Shown: positions 7,376 to 13,500 of the stretch, piece after piece
How positions within the stretch are numbered: the stretch's first letter is position 1
Layout: each line of letters opens with the position of its first letter
Assembly: GCA_002167365.1 (NCBI GenBank)
Contig: NHCU01000046.1
Span: 1-13,925, forward strand
Direction: 5' to 3'
Length of the DNA stretch: 13,925 nt
DNA from: Betaproteobacteria bacterium TMED41
Lineage (GTDB): Bacteria; Pseudomonadota; Gammaproteobacteria; Burkholderiales; Burkholderiaceae_A
Notes under the pieces: model-generated
What the model saw: the letters and a program-made list of their open reading frames with translations, nothing else
What the model was told of the DNA's origin: nothing
Database searches by the model: none
Position numbers and translations under genes: made by a program

Positions 7376-8248
7376 ATGAATCTTAAGATATATATATCAG
7401 TACTAATTACATTGAGTTCTTTTCATTTTTCTTTTGCAAATGAAATCCCTTTGGACGAACTAAATGAGGCGCGAAATATAGCAAGCATAGCTATTTCTGA
7501 AAAAGACTTTGAAAGAGCTCTAAAAGCCTACGATGAATTATCCACTCAATATGTTGAGGACCTATCTGTTGCTAATGACATGGCAGTTATTCTTGCTGGA
7601 ATGGGCAGGTTAGAAGATGCAAGAGTTATACTTGAGCGGGCAATAATCAATGACGAAAATTCTGGCTCAGCTTTTTTGAACCTTAGAGAAATACTAGCAC
7701 GTCAGGCCTCAATTTCTTTTACTAAAGCATTAAAACGTAAATCACCTCCTGAGATATTGGCACTTCGTTCATCCGGGTTAGACCTAATTCAGCGCACAGA
7801 AAATTTACAAAAACAGATTGAAAACAATGAGCTAATAGCCTTAGATAAATCACCTAATGGTTCTTATTTACCATCATTAGGGTCTGAAATTCCGAGTGTA
7901 GTTATTGAAAACCCTGTTAAGCAAATAGAGACTATTATTTTTAATTGGGCAAAAGCATGGTCTTCAAAAGATTTTAGCCGATACATCAGTTTTTACAGCG
8001 ATCAATTTAAAACAAAGAAATTCAGGTCCAAAAATTCCTGGGTTAAGTATAGAAAGCCGAGAGTTACTAAGAGAGGCAAAATAAGAGTCAAGGTAAATAA
8101 TTTAAGAGTCGAATTAATATCAGATAAATATGCTGAAGTTAAATTTACTCAAAAATATAAGTCAGTTAATTTAAGACTCTCAACTTCCAAAAGAATGAAG
8201 TTAGAAAAAGTTGATAATGTTTGGAAAATTATTTTTGAAGGGACTTAG
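7376..8248 (+). CDS. Exported TPR protein with C-terminal Cds6-like NTF2 domain
   Basis: Not a named gene. The 290-aa protein starts with a Sec-type signal peptide (MNLKIYISVLITLSSFHFSFA, probable cleavage after Ala21). Residues about 28-110 form TPR-like helical repeats: the run AISEKDFERALKAYDEL is followed by NDMAVILAGMGRLEDARVIL, and then by a third helix pair. A polar linker of about 70 residues precedes residues 183-290, which resemble the NTF2-like dimerisation domain named after the L,D-transpeptidase Cds6 (WAKAWSSKDFSRYISFYSDQF, then SWVKYRKPRVTKRGKIRV, ending VWKIIFEG). This suggests a periplasmic protein-interaction role, perhaps with cell-wall enzymes; that is inference. It lies 23 bp after fdx on the same strand with no visible terminator, so it may be read with the isc operon. 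It ends 8 bp from the convergent cyclo-ligase gene. A related domain occurs in the gene at 12538-13341. Confidence 0.8.
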   Translation: MNLKIYISVLITLSSFHFSFANEIPLDELNEARNIASIAISEKDFERALKAYDELSTQYVEDLSVANDMAVILAGMGRLEDARVILERAIINDENSGSAFLNLREILARQASISFTKALKRKSPPEILALRSSGLDLIQRTENLQKQIENNELIALDKSPNGSYLPSLGSEIPSVVIENPVKQIETIIFNWAKAWSSKDFSRYISFYSDQFKTKKFRSKNSWVKYRKPRVTKRGKIRVKVNNLRVELISDKYAEVKFTQKYKSVNLRLSTSKRMKLEKVDNVWKIIFEGT

Positions 8249-8256
8249 TTTTCATT

Positions 8257-8811
8257 TTAAGAACATATTATTAAGTCCATGGGGATGTCATATTCATTTG
8301 GTTCTAAACTTGAAACTTTGCATGAACCATAACAAATTCCAATTTTTTTTGAATCTGAAAAATTAGTAAGTGTTCGGTCATAATATCCCCCACCATATCC
8401 CAGTCGATAGTTATTAGAGTCGAATCCTACACACGGAATTATTATTGTTTTGGGATGTATTTCTTGGGCTGAAGATGAGGGAACTAGCAAGTTAAAAATT
8501 CCTTTTTCTAATATAGTATTTGTATCCCAGCTTAAAAATTTCATTGGAGCATTTTTTTCAATTATCACTGGTAGAGCTGCTTGACTTTTGCTTTTCATTA
8601 GCCATTTTGAAATCACCTCGACAGGGTCATATTCATTTTTCATAGGCCAATAAAAAGCAATGGGCCCTTCGCAATCTTTTAACAATGTATTCAAAGTATT
8701 AGAAATTTTTATATTTGCTTCAATTCTTGAAGAAGATGCTAAATTATTTCTTAACTCTAAGAAAGTTTTACGCAACTTTTTTTTTCTCAAATTTAGTTTA
8801 TTTTTTTCCAT
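8257..8811 (-). CDS. 5-formyltetrahydrofolate cyclo-ligase
   Basis: ATP-dependent enzyme (MTHFS, YgfA/Fau family) that converts 5-formyl-THF to 5,10-methenyl-THF and so returns stored folate to one-carbon metabolism. The 184-aa protein shows the family order: a basic N-terminal helix (NLRKKKLRKTFLELRNNLA), FYWPMKNEYDP with the substrate-site Glu60, IIIPCVGFDSNNYRLGYGGGYYDR (130s-146; the GYGGGYYDR loop binds ATP phosphates) and the ending EPNEYDIPMDLII. The start is ATG at 8811, with an AT-rich upstream region. It is the only minus-strand gene between 1 and 12500, convergent with the TPR gene and divergent from the transpeptidase gene. In many proteobacteria this gene follows 6S RNA; the 94 bp upstream here cannot hold one. 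Confidence 0.93.
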   Translation of the reverse strand: MEKNKLNLRKKKLRKTFLELRNNLASSSRIEANIKISNTLNTLLKDCEGPIAFYWPMKNEYDPVEVISKWLMKSKSQAALPVIIEKNAPMKFLSWDTNTILEKGIFNLLVPSSSAQEIHPKTIIIPCVGFDSNNYRLGYGGGYYDRTLTNFSDSKKIGICYGSCKVSSLEPNEYDIPMDLIICS

Positions 8812-8905
8812 ATATTTGGTATTAATTTTATAGGCTTATCTAGGAGTAAGTTTTGTGCTAAATTTTCAATTATCATATTCATTATAAATAAATAAGGAGT
8901 AAATA
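8812..8905. promoter_or_regulatory. Divergent intergenic region between cyclo-ligase and L,D-transpeptidase genes
   Basis: These 94 bp must hold promoters for both flanking genes. On the plus strand TTGTGC (8853-8858) and TATTCA (8876-8881) stand 17 bp apart, and a TATAAA is at 8883-8888. On the minus strand a TATAAA lies about 20 bases before the cyclo-ligase ATG, without a good -35. The plus-strand ribosome binding site AAGGAG is at 8894-8899. No operator-like dyad was found. The hexamer assignments are weak. Confidence 0.35.
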
Positions 8906-9925
8906 TTGGGCCTTAGAAAATTATTTGAAATTAGAGTAGTTTTATTAATACTGCTACTTTTTCCTCTTTTTTCACACTCTCTAACTATCAATGACAAACT
9001 CAGAAATGCAACACAATTTTTATCAGATGGGAGTATGGACAGTCTTCAAATGGCCGAAAATACTTCACACTCAGTTTCTGTTGGTGAACCAAAAGCTTCT
9101 CTGGCTCACTGGTTAAGAGCCCAGTCACTGTATGGATTAGCTGGATTAGGGCACGCTTTTGACAAAAAAGACTCACCTTTTATTGAGGAGGCTAAGGTAA
9201 GAATAATACCCTTGCCAAATGATTTGCTTCCTGGAAATGTCTTTGTCTTTCCATCGCCTGGTTTCAACCTTAATTATGTTTTAATTATGGAAACTAGTAC
9301 ATCTAGGCTTTTCATTTATAGAGTTAATGAGCTGGGTTCCCTTTTTTACGAAAATAGCTTCTATTCTTCAATTGGTCTATCAGGGGATAATAAAGTGAAG
9401 GAAGGTGATAAAAAAACTCCTATTGGTGTGTATAGATTTTTAAAAGAAATTTCAAATCCACGTTCTGATGGTTTTTTAGGGGATGTGGCAATGACACTGG
9501 ATTATCCAAATGCAAAAGATAAAAAAGATGGAAGAACAGGATATGGTATATGGATTCATGGAGTACCCAAAAATACATACGTTAGATCACCAAAAGCATC
9601 TGATGGATGTTTGGCTCTATCAAACGATGATATTGAAATTTTAAAAAAATATATAACTTATAAAAAGACACACATACTGATAGTGTCAAAAATTTCATGG
9701 ATTCATCCAATTGTTTGGAAAAATACAAATCAATTGTTACAAAATATATTTTCATCAGACTCTATCGACACAACGGAGAATATTCATACATTTTTGAGTT
9801 ATTTTAGAATTTCAAAAGATCGTCCCTCAGTGGCATTAAATCGGATAGGAGATAATTTATATCGTGATTACTGGAAAGAAACAAATAAGGGGTTTGAAAA
9901 AATATTAAGTGAAAGGCTTGACTAA
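8906..9925 (+). CDS. Exported YkuD-family L,D-transpeptidase
   Basis: Periplasmic cysteine transpeptidase of the YkuD fold; the family makes 3-3 peptidoglycan crosslinks or attaches or removes proteins at the wall. The start is TTG at 8906, with a strong AAGGAG at 8894-8899 and no nearby in-frame ATG. The signal peptide has a basic MGLRKLFEIR followed by VVLLILLLFPLFSHS. An N-terminal helical region (28-95) precedes the catalytic domain (about 122-258): LIMETSTSRLFIYRV, then GDKKTPIGVYRFLKE, then His218 in IWIHGVP and the nucleophile Cys235 in SDGCLALSNDDI. The motif is SDGC where many YkuD enzymes have S-HGC, a variant I associate with YafK/Cds6-like enzymes. The C-terminal 80 residues are helical and lack the NTF2 domain found at the end of Cds6-type enzymes; that domain occurs instead in two separate genes in this window. 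Its stop lies 4 bp before prfB, so the two are probably co-transcribed. Confidence 0.9.
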   Translation: MGLRKLFEIRVVLLILLLFPLFSHSLTINDKLRNATQFLSDGSMDSLQMAENTSHSVSVGEPKASLAHWLRAQSLYGLAGLGHAFDKKDSPFIEEAKVRIIPLPNDLLPGNVFVFPSPGFNLNYVLIMETSTSRLFIYRVNELGSLFYENSFYSSIGLSGDNKVKEGDKKTPIGVYRFLKEISNPRSDGFLGDVAMTLDYPNAKDKKDGRTGYGIWIHGVPKNTYVRSPKASDGCLALSNDDIEILKKYITYKKTHILIVSKISWIHPIVWKNTNQLLQNIFSSDSIDTTENIHTFLSYFRISKDRPSVALNRIGDNLYRDYWKETNKGFEKILSERLD

Positions 9926-9929
9926 GATT

Positions 9930-11034
9930 ATGGAAGCTGATGAGAAAAAAAAGTTAAATGAGTTATTAGGGGAATTATTGGAACGAGTTAAAAAACTTAG
10001 GGGGTATCTTTGACTTTGATCAAAAAAAAATTAGATTAGCAGAAGTTAATAGAAAGTTAGAGGATCCTGACATCTGGAAAAACCCAAAGAAAGCTCAGTA
10101 TCTTGGCAAAGAAAAGAAAGATTTGGAAGGGGTAGTTCTTAAAATAATTCATCTTAAACAGGTCCTTGCTGATTCTCAGGAACTTTTTGCTATAGCTCAA
10201 GAAGAGTCAGATACACGCACCATACAAGTAATTTCTGGTGATGTGGAAAAAGTTCATAAAGAAGTTTCAATACTCGAATTTAGAAAAATGTTTTCAAATA
10301 CTTCTGATCCACTTAACTGCTTTATTGACATACAATCTGGTGCAGGAGGGACAGAGGCTTGCGATTGGGCGGCTATGCTTCAACGTCAATATTTGAGATA
10401 TGCTGAGCGTAAAGGTTTTAAAACTGAGTTGCTTGAGGAATCTGAAGGCGACGTTGCTGGTATAAAGTCGGCTACTATAAAGCTTAAGGGTGAATATGCC
10501 TATGGATATTTGAGAACTGAAACTGGGGTTCATAGATTAGTCCGAAAATCACCCTTTGACTCATCTGGAGGAAGACATACATCATTTGCTTCTGTTTTTG
10601 TTTATCCAGAGGTTGATGAAACTATTGAAATAGAAATTAATCCAGCCGATGTAAGAACGGACACTTATAGAGCTTCCGGTGCGGGAGGACAACATATCAA
10701 TAAAACAGATTCTGCCGTTAGATTAACTCACAATCCAACTGGAATAGTAGTTCAGTGTCAAAATGATAGATCACAGCATAGAAACAAAGATGAAGCTTGG
10801 AAAATGCTAAGATCGCGACTATTTGAATTTGAGCTTAGAAAAAGGCATGCTGAACAACAAAAAATGGAGGACGCGAAAACAGATGTAGGCTGGGGGCATC
10901 AAATTAGAAGTTATGTACTTGATCAATCGAGGATTAAAGACCTTCGCACTCAAGTTGAAACTGGAAATACTCAAAAAGTATTGGACGGAGATCTTGATGC
11001 ATTTATTGAAGAAAGCTTAAAAAAGGGTGTATGA
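9930..11034 (+). CDS. prfB: Peptide chain release factor 2 (programmed +1 frameshift)
   Basis: RF2 terminates translation at UGA and UAA. The gene is in two frames: 9930-10010 (27 codons, MEADEKKKLNELLGELLERV...KKLRGYL) ends at an in-frame TGA at 10011-10013, and reading continues in the +1 frame from GAC at 10012 to the TGA at 11032-11034, giving 367 aa (E. coli: 365). After the shift the protein reads DFDQKKIRLAEVNRKLEDPDIW, matching family RF2. The stop-recognition tripeptide is SPF (in KSPFDSSGGRHTSFASV) and the catalytic GGQ lies in YRASGAGGQHINKTDSAVRL, with Ala at the position that is Thr in E. coli K-12. An ORF search started from a standard codon would call only a truncated 303-aa product from 10123. 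It starts 4 bp after the transpeptidase gene and its stop overlaps the lysS ATG (ATGA). Confidence 0.97.
9999..10014 (+). promoter_or_regulatory. RF2 autoregulatory +1 frameshift site
   Basis: The sequence AGGGGGTATCTTTGAC is identical to the well-known E. coli prfB recoding site: an internal Shine-Dalgarno (AGGGGG, 9999-10004), the slippery CTT codon (10008-10010), the TGA stop (10011-10013) and the C after it that weakens termination. When RF2 is scarce the ribosome pauses at TGA, slips by one base and continues at GAC, so RF2 controls its own synthesis. Both frames give family sequence on their side of the site, which supports a real recoding site over a sequencing error. Confidence 0.97.
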
Positions 11035-12572
11035 ATATAGCCACAAAGAAAGTCATTGATATGAAAGACAAAGAAACTTCTAATAATGAAAATAACATTA
11101 TTTACGAAAGAAGAAAAAAACTAACAGAGCTTAGAAAAACTGGTTTAGCTTATCCAAATAAACTCTTTCCAAAAAATAGAGCTTCCTTGTTGCACGAATT
11201 ATATTCAATAAAAGAAAGAGAGTTCTTTGAATCCTCCTTCATAGAAGTTTCAATAGCAGGTCGTATCATGCTAAAAAGGTTGCAAGGCAAAACAAGTTTT
11301 TTTACTCTGCAAGATGCTACAGATAGAATACAACTTTTTGTAAATGATGATTATTTGGGTATCAAAGAGCATACTTTTGCTAAACAGTTGGATTTGGGTG
11401 ACCATATATATGTTGAGGGAGTGTTATTCAAAACTAAAAGGGGGGAATTAAGCATAAGATGTAAAAAGATTTCAATTATGGCTAAGTCAATAAGACCTTT
11501 ACCTGATAAATTTCACGGATTACAGGATACTGAAGCCAAGGTCAGGCAGAGGCATCTTGATTTAATAGTTAACCCTGAAACAAGAAAAACTTTCGAAATG
11601 AGATCAAAAGTTTTATCTAAATTAAGAGAGTACATGGAGCGTAGTAAATTTTTAGAGGTTGAAACACCCATGCTTCATCCAATTCCAGGTGGTGCGACAG
11701 CTAGACCATTTGTCACCCACCATAATTCTTTGGACCAAGAAATGTTTTTAAGAGTTGCACCCGAACTTTATTTAAAAAGGCTTATAGTTGGTGGGTTTGA
11801 AAGGGTGTTTGAAATCAATAGAAGCTTTAGGAATGAGGGAATCAGCACAAGACATAACCCTGAGTTTACAATGATGGAGTTTTACGCAGCATACACTGAC
11901 TATAATTGGCTAATGAATTTTTTGGAAAATATGCTAGTAAAAACTGCAATTTCAATTTTAGGGACTACGAAAATTTCTGTTCAGGGAGTTGAGATCGATT
12001 TTAAAAAGAAATTTAATAGATTGACCATAATTGAGGCTTTAAGAAAAGTCCTAAATGATCAAGAAAAAGATTGTTTAAATAGTGTTGATTTGGTTAAAAA
12101 ACTTTTAGAAAAATATAGTGGTAAAGATTTAAAAACTTTTTCTAATACTATTAGCCTGGCCGCCCTACATTATAAACTTTTTGAAAGTATCGCAGAGGAG
12201 TCATTGATTGAACCAACATTTATAGTTGACTATCCGGTTGAAGTATCACCATTGGCGAGAGTTTCTGACGATAACCCTGAAATAACCGAAAGATTTGAGC
12301 TATATGTAGGTGGAAGAGAAATAGCTAATGGATTTTCAGAACTCAACGACCCTGAGGATCAAGCCAAAAGATTCCAGTCGCAACTAGAAGCCAAAGCCGC
12401 TGGTGACCTTGAGGCCATGCATTATGACGAAGACTATATAAAGACACTAGAAGTTGGAATGCCTCCTACGAGTGGCTGTGGAATAGGAATTGATAGGCTG
12501 ATGATGTTGTTATCTAATAAACAAACAATAAGAGAAGTTATTTTTTTTCCTGCTTTGCGACACTTGAGTTAA
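11031..12572 (+). CDS. lysS: Lysyl-tRNA synthetase, class II
   Basis: Charges tRNA-Lys with lysine in the cytoplasm. The 513-aa protein has an N-terminal anticodon-binding OB fold (about 72-148: VSIAGRIMLKR, FFTLQDATDRIQLFV) and a class II catalytic domain. Motif 2 is FRNEGISTRHNPEFTMMEFY (267-285), ELYVGGREIANGFSELNDP lies at 423-441, and motif 3 is GCGIGIDRLMMLL (482-494). The end VIFFPALRHLS corresponds to the family's (L/F)FPAMRP terminus. The ATG at 11031 overlaps the prfB stop (ATGA), which favours this start over Met11. The prfB-lysS pair is conserved in many proteobacteria. The last 35 bases overlap the 3' end of the convergent gene at 12538-13341. Confidence 0.97.
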   Translation: MNIATKKVIDMKDKETSNNENNIIYERRKKLTELRKTGLAYPNKLFPKNRASLLHELYSIKEREFFESSFIEVSIAGRIMLKRLQGKTSFFTLQDATDRIQLFVNDDYLGIKEHTFAKQLDLGDHIYVEGVLFKTKRGELSIRCKKISIMAKSIRPLPDKFHGLQDTEAKVRQRHLDLIVNPETRKTFEMRSKVLSKLREYMERSKFLEVETPMLHPIPGGATARPFVTHHNSLDQEMFLRVAPELYLKRLIVGGFERVFEINRSFRNEGISTRHNPEFTMMEFYAAYTDYNWLMNFLENMLVKTAISILGTTKISVQGVEIDFKKKFNRLTIIEALRKVLNDQEKDCLNSVDLVKKLLEKYSGKDLKTFSNTISLAALHYKLFESIAEESLIEPTFIVDYPVEVSPLARVSDDNPEITERFELYVGGREIANGFSELNDPEDQAKRFQSQLEAKAAGDLEAMHYDEDYIKTLEVGMPPTSGCGIGIDRLMMLLSNKQTIREVIFFPALRHLS

Positions 12573-13341
12573 TGTTTTTTTCTTGGATTATTTTCCATCC
12601 AAGTTTGGTTTTTGCCCATATGAGCTCTTTCACTGAATTATCATTGTAGTTTTTTGATTTGTAGATTTGGGTAAAACTGGTGATTATGTTGTCGCCATCA
12701 ACCCTGGAAACAATATTTTTCAGAGATATTTTAATATATTTCGTTTTTTTAAAAATTCGTTTTTTGTTGCTTTCAAAGTTTTTTAATTCTGGAAAGTCTG
12801 GGTGATAGTAAGTCATAAAATTTTTAAGATCTCTTGAGGCCCAATTTTTACGCCAGTCTTCAAGATCAAGTAAAACTAGACTTCTCGAATACTTTGCATT
12901 TGGAGTCGGCTTATCTTCGGTAGCTTGGCTTGGCTCATTCTCGAGAGATTTTTTTGACTTGTCTTCATTTAAAGCCACGGTTGTATTTTTATATAATTCA
13001 AAAGCTTCAACATTTATCAATTTTAAAGCTTCAGATAACTTTGCAAGCTTTTCAGGAAACAAATGCTGTCCACTAATCCCAATTATTGTCGTAGCGATTA
13101 CAGCGAAAAGGAGGAGAATTCTAGAGATTTTTTTTAGGTTCCTGCTATTCTGCGAAGGAGGCACAGGATTTTCGTTTTCAAAAAGTTTATTTACATTACT
13201 GTCGAAATTTCTTGTCTTTAAATCTGAATGGCGTGCCTTATGAACAAGCAGCTCTCTTGGTTTGCTAGCTTGTTCACAAGCGTCATGACCATTTGTTGAC
13301 TGATCTCTACTGATCAAAGGAATTTGAGAGGAGTACCACAT
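12538..13341 (-). CDS. Single-pass membrane protein with Cds6-like NTF2 domain
   Basis: Function not recognised by name. The 267-aa protein has about 70 polar, basic N-terminal residues, one membrane segment (about 73-90, ISRILLLFAVIATTIIGIS), a lysine/glutamate-rich linker (100-155) and a C-terminal NTF2-like domain (158-256): LEDWRKNWASRDLKNFMTYYHPDF, SNKKRIFKKTKYIKISLKN, FTQIYKSKNY, LGWKII. The positive-inside rule puts the N-terminus in the cytoplasm and the domain in the periplasm. The domain is clearly related to the end of the TPR protein at 7376-8248. The start is ATG 13341 (no other in-frame ATG before residue 176), with only GGGAA as a ribosome binding site. The promoter is unusually strong and appears to be operator-controlled. 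The 3' end overlaps lysS by 35 bp in antisense orientation. The role is probably in the envelope, perhaps as partner of an L,D-transpeptidase; this is inference. Confidence 0.75.
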   Translation of the reverse strand: MWYSSQIPLISRDQSTNGHDACEQASKPRELLVHKARHSDLKTRNFDSNVNKLFENENPVPPSQNSRNLKKISRILLLFAVIATTIIGISGQHLFPEKLAKLSEALKLINVEAFELYKNTTVALNEDKSKKSLENEPSQATEDKPTPNAKYSRSLVLLDLEDWRKNWASRDLKNFMTYYHPDFPELKNFESNKKRIFKKTKYIKISLKNIVSRVDGDNIITSFTQIYKSKNYNDNSVKELIWAKTKLGWKIIQEKNINSSVAKQEKK

Positions 13342-13407
13342 GATTTCCCACTATTGTTTGAATTAGCATAAATAATTTTTTAACTTTATATTTATATATC
13401 GGAAAAA

Positions 13408-13423
13408 CTCAAAATAAGTTGAG
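13408..13423 (-). other. Small hairpin followed by U-run in the leader of the NTF2 membrane protein gene
   Basis: On the minus strand CTCAA, six bases, TTGAG, then TTTTT. The stem is only 5 bp, so it is a weak terminator or attenuator candidate. It lies just after the predicted transcription start (about 13425). Chance occurrence in such AT-rich DNA is quite possible. Confidence 0.2.
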
Positions 13424-13431
13424 GAATTTTA

Positions 13432-13459
13432 ATTATACTAAAGTATAAAAATATGTCAA
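13432..13459 (-). promoter_or_regulatory. Consensus sigma70 promoter of the NTF2 membrane protein gene
   Basis: On the minus strand a perfect -35 TTGACA (13459-13454) and a perfect -10 TATAAT (13437-13432) are separated by 16 bp. The predicted start is near 13425, leaving a leader of about 84 nt before the ATG at 13341. AT-rich DNA upstream of the -35 could act as an UP element. Two identical-core palindromes lie over and beside the promoter. A double-perfect promoter is rare and usually needs a repressor. Confidence 0.72.
13433..13448. repeat. Palindrome, copy 1 (candidate operator over the -10)
   Basis: TTATACT-AA-AGTATAA, a perfect 7-bp inverted repeat around AA. It covers five of the six -10 bases and most of the spacer. 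It shares the 12-bp core ATACTAAAGTAT with copy 2. Confidence 0.65.
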
Positions 13460-13462
13460 ATT

Positions 13463-13482
13463 ATTAATACTAAAGTATTAAT
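13463..13482. repeat. Palindrome, copy 2 (candidate operator upstream of the -35)
   Basis: ATTAATACT-AA-AGTATTAAT, a perfect 9-bp inverted repeat around AA. It starts 3 bp upstream of the minus-strand -35. Its centre lies 32 bp from that of copy 1, close to three helical turns, so two dimers would bind the same DNA face. It could in part also serve as a weak terminator for recJ, which ends at 13494. Confidence 0.65.
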
Positions 13483-13500
13483 TTATTAATTCATTAATTT
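13477..13500. repeat. Three tandem 8-bp repeats at the recJ 3' end
   Basis: ATTAATTT, ATTAATTC, ATTAATTT, end to end. The array begins inside palindrome copy 2 and runs through the recJ stop codon (13496-13494). It may be simple-sequence slippage or part of an AT-rich UP element for the downstream promoter. Confidence 0.6.

Noticed and set aside
8812..8905. 6S RNA (ssrS) next to the 5-formyl-THF cyclo-ligase gene
   Set aside because: The intergenic space is 94 bp, too short for the ~180-nt RNA, and no long stem-bulge structure is seen.
10123..11034. prfB as a single-frame 303-aa gene starting at GTG-like codon 10123
   Set aside because: The frame upstream back to 10012 encodes conserved RF2 sequence and joins the first 27 codons through a canonical frameshift site.
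12959..13243. 94-codon plus-strand open frame inside the NTF2 membrane protein gene
   Set aside because: It is a shadow frame without ribosome binding site or recognisable domain; the minus-strand gene has a membrane segment, a family domain and a strong promoter.
13433..13482. The two palindromes as IscR sites
   Set aside because: Their half-sites ACT and AGT are 2 bp apart, while the IscR type 1 consensus has 5 bp between them and needs the flanking SYYG/CRRS bases.
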